The notes under the pieces were generated by a model that saw only the letters and a program-made list of their open reading frames with translations, had not been told where the DNA came from and made no database searches. This document shows, one piece after another, positions 18,346-25,688 of a DNA stretch of 25,688 nucleotides. Source of the stretch: Nemertoderma westbladi (taxonomy: Eukaryota; Xenacoelomorpha; Nemertodermatida; Nemertodermatidae). Every line of letters starts with the position of its first letter. The first letter of the stretch is position 1. The position numbers and the translations under genes were made by a program. The stretch is taken from contig JAUCBJ010004122.1 in assembly GCA_032718475.1 (NCBI GenBank), positions 1-25,688 on the forward strand. Direction: 5' to 3'.

Positions 18346-18351
18346 AATAAA
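18346..18351 (+). terminator. Poly(A) signal of the GPCR gene
   Basis: AATAAA 142 bases after the TGA stop, followed by an A/T run; the first canonical signal downstream. Confidence 0.65.
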
Positions 18352-18739
18352 AATTTTTTAAAAAAGCTATAATATACTCCATTGTGACATAATTAAACCT
18401 CTGTGTTCATGATTAAAAGTAAAAAAGGTATCAGACCTATTTTGGTAATACCAAACATTTTATGTTTGTTGTTTATTTAATTTAGTATTTAGGGTGAGGG
18501 TTTTGTTTTGCTTTTTTTTTATTGTTTAATTCATTATCTAGATGTGTTTTGCTTTTTTGATTTTCGGTTTGTGCATTGTTTGTAAATGGTACATAATGGA
18601 AGTTAATCGTAATCATGTTCAAATGAAACAGCAACACAATCACACATTAAAATAATAATTTAATTTAATATCGTACATAGAGATATACACAAGTGTGATA
18701 CCTAGAGTACAGCAAGCACAAATATACTAAATATATAAT
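18352..18739. other. Intergenic AT-rich stretch
   Basis: Nothing recognised between the GPCR poly(A) signal and the first rolling-circle-like element. Confidence 0.5.
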
Positions 18740-18759
18740 CTATATATATAAATATCATG

Positions 18760-18794
<35 letters not shown>

Positions 18795-19044
18795 TTGTCT
18801 GTCCAAGCTATACGTTTCTACACACAAGCACCAATCTGAGCTCGCGATACATCGAACGAAAGCTCTCGTCACGAGCACGTGCACTGTCGCTATCTCGAGT
18901 CTTATTTTACGCGTTTGTTTGCGTGAATGCAGATTTCGTGAATTTGGTACCGGTAGCGCAGTAGGCCTAGCAGTTCATTCTGTCACTCTACATGTTGGGT
19001 CTCGACTATTATGCTACTTTTTGATGCGCATCTACGTAATGCAG

Positions 19045-19131
19045 ACTGCCCCGAGCACATGGACGCGAAACGTCGTTATATCGAGGCGAATTTTATGCAT
19101 CATTTATGTGTGAATGCGTATTTGTGGTCAA
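19045..19131 (+). repeat. Degenerate partial copy of the element head
   Basis: GAGCAC, TATCGAGGCGAATTTTATGC and TGTGAATGCGTATTTGTG follow the order of the head segment at 18865-18930 and of the partial head at 20117-20240. Element 2 lacks this part: about 180 bases are missing relative to element 1. Confidence 0.5.
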
Positions 19132-19246
19132 ATTGGGCTAGTATTCCATAACCATTTTCAGCCAAATTTGTCAACCAGCAGGAAACTCTATGTTGCACCA
19201 ACAGACTCAATCTGTTCTAAATGATACTTTGCAGATACGTTCTTGA

Positions 19247-20113
19247 CCATAGACTGTGTGTTTGGGAAGACACTGATCAATCTGCAGTTCTCCAGTCTGC
19301 CGCTAGGGGGCGAAATGTCAGAAACTGAAAACCTTCTCCCATTTCGTTATTATTAATGCCTTTTAGCTGATACGTGGCAGAGGTCTACTACACCATAGGC
19401 TGTGTGTTTTCGGAGGATGCTGACCAATCTGCAATTCCCCAGTCTGCCGCTAGGGGGAGAAATATCTGAAAGTGAAAGCCTTATCCCATTTCGTTGTTTA
19501 TAATGCTTTTTTGCTGATACTTGGCAGAAGTCGACTACACCATAGACTGCGTGTTTGTAGAGAACTCTGAATAATCTAAAATTCCTCTGTCTGCCGGTAC
19601 GGGGCGCAATGTCTGAAAGTGAAAACCTTCACCCATTTCGTTGTTTATACTGCTTTTTTGCTGATACTTGGCAGAGGTCTACTACACCAAGACTGCGTGT
19701 TTGGGGAGGAGCTAGAACCAGTCTGCAATTCTCCAGTCTACCGCTAGGGGGCTAAATGTCTGAAAGTGAAAACCTTATCCCATTTCGTTATTAATAATGC
19801 TTTTAGGCTGACACTTGGCAGATGTGTATTACACCATAGGGTGTGTGTCTGGAGAGGACGCCGAACAACCTGCAGTTCTCTATTCGGCCGCTAGGGGGCG
19901 AAATGTCTGAACGTGAAAACCTTATCCCATTTTGATGTTTATAATGTTTTTAGGCTGATACTTACTTGTCAGAGGTCTACTACATCAAAGACTGCGTGTT
20001 TGTGGAGAACTAAGACCAATCTGCAATAGCTCTGTCTGCCGCTAGGGGGCGCAATGTCTGAAAGTGAAAACCTTTATGCATTTCATTGTTTATAATGCTT
20101 TTTTGCTGATACT
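19247..20113 (+). repeat. 147-bp tandem repeat with CTCF-like cores, array 1 (6 units)
   Basis: Six units of 145-149 bp, each starting near CCATAGRCTGYGTG and ending in CTACTACA. Cores at 19300, 19447, 19741, 19888 and 20039 read CCGCTAGGGGGC or close; the third unit (about 19597) is degenerate. After the core, AAATGTCTGAAAGTGAAAACC and CCCATTTCGTT are conserved. Confidence 0.92.
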
Positions 20114-20116
20114 CCG

Positions 20117-20240
20117 ACACACATGCACCAATCTGAGCAAATGATACATCGATCGAAAGCTCTCGTCCTGAGCACGTAAACTATCGCTACCTCGAGGCTA
20201 ATTTTACGCGTTTGCTTGCGTGAATGCGTATTTTGTGTTC
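20117..20240 (+). repeat. Second partial head copy inside element 1
   Basis: It aligns with 18815-18940 (CACCAATCTGAG, ATACATCGA, GAAAGCTCTCGTC, ATTTTACGCGTTTG, GCGTGAATGC) at roughly 80-85% but lacks the microsatellite. It follows array 1 directly, suggesting a third, older element fused here. Confidence 0.75.
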
Positions 20241-20242
20241 GT

Positions 20243-20990
20243 TCAGGCGAAATTTATCGAATTATTTCGGTTCTTCTATCGGTAATTAATTATTTAGAGG
20301 GGTAACATTTATCCCATCTGGTATAAAATTAACATGGGTAGATTCGCCGTGTCCCATTCTCACAAAGTTTTTATTTTATTCGAGTGTTTAATATAAATAT
20401 GTATGATTATTTATTGATTAAAAATCAAATAGTGTATATGTCATATTTACCAAGCACGATCGAATTGGCCTATTGTTAGTGAAAAGGGAAGGATTTTTTT
20501 CTGTATCATAGCACCGTTAGGTAATTATTGAACTCGTAGCTAGCTGGCTGGGCTCAGGTAAGTAGCAAGCCTGACTGGACTGTTGATTGGGATGGGTTGT
20601 CTGTTGCGAACTGTCCAAGACTAATTCTGCTTTCTCAATCAATAATGGCTGCGTGGAAAGAGAGGTTTATAACATTTTAGTTTTTTTATTATTTTACTGT
20701 TCTGAATATTAAAAGTGATAATTTATGTAGGCCTACTTACTGTATTATTATTTTATCTAATATTATACATACATTTAAAATCTAATAAATATAAATATCA
20801 ATTATTTTATGTCTGGTCTGGGTGTGTGTTTATCATCGGCTCAGATAGGGCCAATAAAAATTCATCCCTCTCCAGGGGAAATTCGACGCAAATAACAGCT
20901 GATTACTCTCAAAAATAAAACTGGAACCAGTTCTATTGTGTTAGTTTATTGTTTTGTTAGTTATATAGCAAATATATTATTATATAGCTT
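20243..20990. other. Non-coding insert with a MITE fragment
   Basis: AT-rich sequence with no supported gene. Positions 20852-20961 are a copy of the MITE interior at 4616-4728 (AATTCATCCCTCTC, TTCGACGCAAATAACAGCTG, TTCTATTGTGTT). One TAGGCCTA lies near 20728. Confidence 0.6.
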
Positions 20991-20999
20991 GTTAGAAAG

Positions 21000-22060
21000 G
21001 TCTCGCCCAAACTCGTTGCAAAGTAATACTCAGAGCCGTCTGAAGTTCCACCGTCCGCCGCTAGAGGGCGAATTGTCCGATAGTGAAAACCTGATCTCAT
21101 TTGGTTGTTTTTAATGCTTTGGTAGCTATCTACTACAACATAGGCTGTATCTTTACGGAGTCGCAGTGTCTTCTACAATTCCCCAGTCTACCGCTAGAGG
21201 GCAAAATGTCTGGAAGTGAACATATTCTTCAACTTAGTTTTTTAAAATCAGTTTGGACTGAAACTTCGTAGGCATCTACTACAGCATAGGCTGTATCTTT
21301 ACGGAGTCGCAGAATCGTCTACAGTTCCCCAGTCTACCGCTATTAGGGGATGAAATGTCATAATGAGGAAACCTACAATTTTGTTGTTTATGAATGTTTT
21401 TTTGCTGATACTTGGCACTTGGCAGAGGACTACTATGTATGTATGTATGTATATTATCGACTACTATGTAGAATAATAATTGCACAGAGAAATTGTTTAC
21501 AGATGATTTACAAATTTGCAGTAGTATGTTAAGCAAATTGCACGAAAATAATACTTTATAAATGTAGTAGTCCGATCGAAGAGAATAGTATTTGAAGCAA
21601 ATATAGTAACTGAATATATAAAACGGATTTGTTAGTTATGTGAATGTATAGTGAATTACTGAAAAAATATAAATATAAATCTGTACTTAGAATTTAAAGC
21701 AAAATATAGTGACTGGATATATAAAAACGGGTGTATAAATTTCGTAATTAAAGTAAATATAATGACTGAATGTATAAAGTGGATGTAAGATTATATCTAC
21801 ACCATAGTCTTCGTGTTTGGGGAGGACGCTAACCAGTGCAAAATTATGCAGTCTGCCACTAGGGGGCGAAGTGCCTGAAATTAAAACCTTCCATTTTAAT
21901 ACGATAGAGTTGCTGCTGTGACCTACTGCACTATAGGTTGTGTTTGCGAGGACGCTAACCACTACTCTGCAGTTATGCAGTTTTCCACTAAGGGGAAAAT
22001 ATCACACAGGGTTAAAACCTTTTCCCATTTTATTATTTGTAATCCATTGGAGGTGTTACT
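21000..22060 (+). repeat. Diverged tandem units, array 2 (about 5 units)
   Basis: Cores at 21058 (CCGCTAGAGGGCG), 21191 (CCGCTAGAGGGCA), about 21337 (disrupted), 21856 (CCACTAGGGGGCG) and about 21985 (decayed). An AT-rich interval (about 21430-21790) without a core separates the two groups. These units are more diverged than those of array 1. Confidence 0.8.
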
Positions 22061-22228
22061 TGGTAGGTATCTACTACAACATAAAGCCTTATGTTTATTA
22101 TTGTATGTAGCTGCAACTAAAACGGGATCAGTCTGTTAGTCTTGTGTAAAGTTTTGTTAAGTTAATTTATTTATTTAATTTATGCTTGATATTGTCCATT
22201 GATTGATTGACTGTATAGAAGCTTGTGA

Positions 22229-22266
22229 ACTAGAAAGACGTGGCCGAAGGCCACGGGCTTTCTAGT
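22229..22266 (+). repeat. Terminal hairpin of element 1
   Basis: ACTAGAAAG, A, CGTGGCC, loop GAA, GGCCACG, GG, CTTTCTAGT: stems of 9 and 7 bp around a three-base loop. Compared with hairpin 2, both stem sides change together, so pairing is conserved. Confidence 0.9.
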
Positions 22267-22286
22267 CTATATATATAAATATCATG

Positions 22287-22321
<35 letters not shown>

Positions 22322-22599
22322 TTGTCTGTCCAAGCTATACGTTTCTACACACAAGCACCAATCTGAGCTCGCGATACATCGAACGAAAGCTCTCGTCACG
22401 AGCAAGTGCACTGTCGCTATCTCGAGTCTTATTTTACGCGTTTGTTTGCGTGAATGCAGATTTCGTGAATTTGGTACCGGTAGCGCAGTAGGCCTAGCAG
22501 TTCATTCTGTCACTCTACATGTTGGGTCTCGACTATTATGCTACTTTTTGATACCAGACATAATCTGTTCTAAATGATACTTTGCAGATCTGTTCCCGA

Positions 22600-24065
22600 C
22601 CATAGACTGTGTGTTTGGGAGGACACTGATCAATCTGCAGTTCTCCAGTCTGCCGCTAGGGGGCGAAATATCCGAAACTGAAAACATCTCCCATTTCGTT
22701 ATTATTAAAGCCTTTTAGCTGATACATGGCAGAGGTCTTCTACACCATAGGCTTTGTGTTTGGGGAGGATGCTGACCAATCTGCAATTCCCCAGTCTGCC
22801 GCTAGGGGGAGAAATATCTGAAAGTGAAAACCTTATCCCATTTCTTTGTTTATAATGCTTTTTTGCTGATACTTGGCAGAGGTCTACTACACCATACAGC
22901 GTGTTTGGGGAGGAGCTAATCAGTCTGCATTTCTCCAGTCTACCGCTAGGGGGCCAAATGTCTGAAAGTGAAAACCTTATCCCATTTCGTTATTAATAAT
23001 GCTTTTAGGCTGACACTTGGCAGATGTGTATTACACCATATGGTGTGTGTCTGTGGAGGACGCCCAACTATCTGCAGTTCTCCATTCGGCCGCTAGGAGG
23101 CGAAATATCTGAAAGTGAAAACCTTATCCCATTTCGTTGTTTATAATACTTATAGGCTGGTTCTTGGCAGAGGTCTACTACACCATAGGTTGCGTGTTTG
23201 TGGAAAACTCTCACCAATCTGCAATTCCCCTGTCTGCCACTAGGGGGCCAAATGTCTGAAAGTGAAAATCTTATCCCATTTCGTTATTAATAATGCTTTT
23301 AGGCTGACACTTGGCAGCTGTGTATTACACCATAATGTGTGTGTCTGTGGAGGACGCCCAACTACCTGGAGTTCTCCATTCGGCCGCTAGGGGGCGAAAT
23401 ATCTGAAAGTGAAAACCTTATCCCATTTCGTTGTTTATAATACTTATAGGCTGATACTTGGCAGAGGTCTACTACACCATAGGCTGCGTGTTTGTGGAGA
23501 ACTCTGACCAAGCTGAAATTCCTCTGTCTGCCACTAGGGGGCGCAATGTCTGAAAGTGAAAACCTTCACCCATTTCGTTATTAATAATGCTTTTATGCTG
23601 ATACTTTGCTTTGCAGAGGTCTTCTACACCATAGACTGTGTTTTTGTGGAGAACTCAGACCAATCTGCAATTCCTAAGTCTGCCGCTAGAGGGTGAAATG
23701 TCTGAAATGAAAACCTTCTCCCATTTCATTGTTTCTAATGCTTTTTTTTATACTTGGGAAAGGTATACTACACCATAGGCTGTGTGTTCGGGGCGGATGC
23801 TAACCAGTCTGCAGTTCTCCAGTATACTGCTAGAGGGTGCGAAATGTCTGAAAAGTGAAAACATTCTCACATTTATTTATTAAAAATGCATTTAGGCTGA
23901 TACTTGGCAGAGGTCTACTGTACTACATCATTGGCTGCGTCTTTGGGAAGGACGTTGACCAGTCTGCAGTTCTCCAGTCCGCCACTAGGGGACGAATTAT
24001 CTGAAAGTTAAATCCTTCTCTCATTTAAATGCTTTAGAGTTGATTCTTGGCAGCGATCTAAAATT
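22600..24065 (+). repeat. 147-bp tandem repeat with CTCF-like cores, array 3 (10 units)
   Basis: Cores start at 22653, 22799, 22943, 23090, 23237, 23384, 23531, 23683, about 23826 and 23982, all on the plus strand. The best matches are CCACTAGGGGGCG at 23531 and CCGCTAGGGGGCG at 22653 and 23384. Spacing is 144-156 bp. Units near the right end are more diverged. Confidence 0.93.
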
Positions 24066-24342
24066 ACTGTACAGTACCTACTAAATTTACGAGGGTGATA
24101 ACCTGCAGTTCTACAGTTTAACCTTTTTCCATATTTTTACTATTTTGTAATCCTTTGGAAATGATACTTGGTAGGCATTTACTACAGTATATACAACAAG
24201 CCTTATGTTGTACATAGTAGTTTGTAGTAAAATAGCTTCAGTAATTTTGTTTGAGAGAACACTCAATCATGTGACGTTTTGTTAAGTTAAGTTAATTAAT
24301 TAATTACAGAATTAATGTTTGGAATGGTGAATAGGCTTGTGA

Positions 24343-24382
24343 ACTAGAAAGCCGTGGCCCGAAGGGCCACTGGCTTTCTAGT
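24343..24382 (+). repeat. Terminal hairpin of element 2
   Basis: ACTAGAAAGCC, G, TGGCCC, loop GAA, GGGCCA, CT, GGCTTTCTAGT. Same design as the hairpin at 22229 but with longer, co-varied stems. Confidence 0.9.
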
Positions 24383-24471
24383 ATAAATATAAATATAGAT
24401 TGTATAGCCAAACCGCAAATTGAAAAATAGAAAAATAGGTATTGGTAACTATAGTAACTAAGTAGAAATGA

Positions 24472-24877
24472 TCAGCTTGTACACATATACGATAACATAT
24501 AATCTAATTCTTCTGCAGAAAAATCCGGCACTTCTAAAGTGCTCAGCCGGCAATCCAAAAGTTCCCTACAAATGCGCACTTTATAATTGTTAGCACCGTC
24601 ACTGCATGGTACATACTTCAATATCTTATCTTGATTATGTTTTAATAATCTTAAATTGTGTTCATTACATAAATTGCCAATTGTCCTAAAATTACACCCG
24701 GCACGAGATCTACAATCAAATAAAAATAATTCTGCCAAGAAACGAATAGATGGTTTTAAAGAGGTCAATAAACTTTGAGCAAACGAAACAAACCTAGATT
24801 GAATCATTATACATGGGTGATTGAACTGCTCAATATTTTCTACGATATATCTATGTGTTGTACGGGGTAAAGCAAAA
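24472..24877 (-). pseudogene. C-terminal fragment of a LINE-type ORF2 protein
   Basis: The minus frame opens at about 24877 with FFALPRTTHRYIVENIEQ and runs through MIQSRFVSFAQSLLTSLKPS, FDCRSRAGCNFRTIGNLC and LLDCRLSTLEVPDFSAEELD to CTS and a TGA at 24472-24474. From memory, the series LPRxTHRYxIE, F/Y-L-x-F, D-x-R-S-x-T/A-G-x-N-x-R and E-V-P-F-S-x-E-E-L is the region after RT in a widespread animal non-LTR group. A stop lies just upstream of FFALPR, so only the C-terminal 130-odd codons remain. It begins 90 bases past element 2. Function as a host gene is unlikely. Confidence 0.6.
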
Positions 24878-25030
24878 AATAATCCTCACATTGATATTCC
24901 AAGCACTATATATACTGTACGTGTACATTGTGGAGAAAAAAGGTCCCAAAGACTACTACCATAAAAACATGTGGCATAAATTCGTTGTATGTTACACAAT
25001 TGATACGGATCCGCGGGATCTAGGACACTT

Positions 25031-25051
25031 CCCCCCCCCCCCCCCCCCCCC
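25031..25051 (+). repeat. Poly(C) tract, 21 C
   Basis: An uninterrupted run of 21 cytosines (poly(G) on the minus strand). It makes two short frames look Pro- or Gly-rich by chance. Confidence 0.95.
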
Positions 25052-25688
25052 GGTTCACTTCCCGTGGTGAAAGACTTAAAGACCACTTTGAAATAATTAA
25101 TTCATGTTTGTATCATCAGATAATAAATTGACTAAGCCTAAAGTAGGAGCTGTATTGAATGTTAACCAATTTAATATATAAATTACTACAATATTATATA
25201 TTTCAACAAAATCCTATTAAAAATATTGCAAGTAACCAGGAAATTTAATATGTAGTGTGTATAATATCTATATAGTATGTAAAGTAGTAAGATACAGTAT
25301 ATATCAATATGTAATGCTGAACGCAGAATACAGGCCGACGCATGTCGATTTTACCCTGGAGAGGTATAATTTTGATTGCAACAATAATATTCATCCCCAT
25401 CTGCTACAATTTGAAGAAGACTATTACATAATAATACCTATAATTAAAACAATTAATCATTATAATTCTATAGTTAATAAAAACAGTATATCATTCCGGG
25501 GATGGAATTTATAGGTCATCTAATATAATTAATTGTTTAAAGATTAGCAAACAATACGATGTAATTGCATTGATAAAACCCACAAATAAAACTTGGATAT
25601 AAAATCTAAAATCGGGATGCAAAAGATCACTTTCTGAGCTACGAAAGGAAAATTGGATACAACTTATCTGGATACGAGCGGTCCGTTT
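25052..25688. other. AT-rich non-coding end of window
   Basis: No exon or repeat family recognised. The 85-codon plus frame at 25257-25514 has Tyr/Ile/Asn-rich composition and no motif. Confidence 0.45.

Larger units (their letters stand above)
18740..22266 (+). mobile_element. Rolling-circle-like (Helentron/DINE-like) element 1
   Basis: It starts CTATATATATAAATATCATG, followed by a GTCT microsatellite (18761 to about 18803), a unique head (to 19025), tandem units of about 147 bp (19247-20113), a partial second head (20117-20240) and unrelated sequence (20243-20990). Diverged units (21000-21420 and 21790-22060), a tail and a terminal hairpin (22229-22266) follow. A microsatellite near the 5' end, core tandem repeats and a 3' stem-loop are the reported layout of DINE-1/Helentron and bivalve pearl elements. 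There is no Rep/helicase frame, so it is non-autonomous. Element 2 begins at the next base. Confidence 0.7.
22267..24382 (+). mobile_element. Rolling-circle-like (Helentron/DINE-like) element 2
   Basis: It joins element 1 without a gap. The head (22267-22552) is identical to 18740-19025 except for one base (C to A, at 22405 or nearby). Ten tandem units, a tail with GTTTTGTTAAGTTAA and a terminal hairpin at 24343-24382 follow. It has no coding capacity. Head-to-tail joining is what rolling-circle replication with missed termination would give. Confidence 0.72.

Noticed and set aside
18757-19113. 118-codon frame starting in the GTCT tract, with a 97-codon copy at 22284
   Set aside because: The start lies in a microsatellite, the second copy simply reflects the duplicated head, and the older head copy at 20117 has stops in frame.
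20555-20563. Consensus splice donor CAG|GTAAGT
   Set aside because: A perfect donor, but no coding sequence lies upstream of it and it sits in the non-coding insert of element 1.
25257-25514. 85-codon plus frame
   Set aside because: Tyr/Ile/Asn-rich AT-driven composition with no recognisable domain.

Overview
The window looks like AT-rich nuclear DNA of an animal. It has spliced exons with GT/AG borders, AATAAA poly(A) signals, a rhodopsin-like GPCR, a concentrative nucleoside transporter (SLC28/CNT), and many non-LTR, foldback, MITE-like and rolling-circle-like elements. The style suggests a marine invertebrate, possibly a deuterostome, but the sequence does not fix the species. The palindromic words TAGGCCTA and TACCGGTA recur often enough to be a genome-specific signature.

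Layout, left to right. 1-1600: no recognised gene; a MITE-like piece with GACCGCAA motifs, a 23-G tract and a cluster of GCTAAA words. 1618-2823: a 37-bp minisatellite split by a 5'-truncated retroelement (minus strand) with poly(A) tail and a 14-bp target-site duplication. 3124-8378 (+): the 3' end of an SLC28 gene. Two homologous 181-bp exons (A 3124-3304, B 3656-3836) have the same phases, and a terminal exon (8314-8378) lies after a 4.5-kb intron. That intron holds a 1.5-kb foldback element with 21-bp-repeat arms, a nested MITE, a LINE fragment and two relics of the repeat found at 19-24 kb. The rest of the gene lies left of the window. 8379-12960: mostly non-coding, with a possible small terminal exon (8699-8836), a 141-bp hairpin element and a 978-bp long-TIR element. 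12960-15960: decayed fragments of one LINE family on both strands; one is interrupted by a ~310-bp near-perfect palindrome with an 11-bp target-site duplication. 16220-16897: a composite insertion with a tRNA-like core and a 12-bp target-site duplication. 17089-18204 (+): an intact single-exon GPCR. 18740-24382: two head-to-tail rolling-circle-like (Helentron/DINE-like) elements. 24472-24877 (-): a C-terminal LINE fragment. The remainder shows a 21-C tract and nothing else recognised.

Two signals stand out. First, SLC28 exons A and B look like mutually exclusive exons: joining A to B would hit a stop after three codons, while either one alone joins the terminal exon in frame. They differ at the position of a nucleoside-contacting serine (Ala in A, Ser in B). 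Second, the two rolling-circle-like elements contain about 21 units of a ~147-bp repeat. Most units carry CCRCTAGRGGGCR on the plus strand, a close match to the CTCF core motif, giving a same-orientation array of potential CTCF sites over about 4.7 kb. The SLC28 gene and the GPCR show no sign of acting together; the mobile elements link the region.
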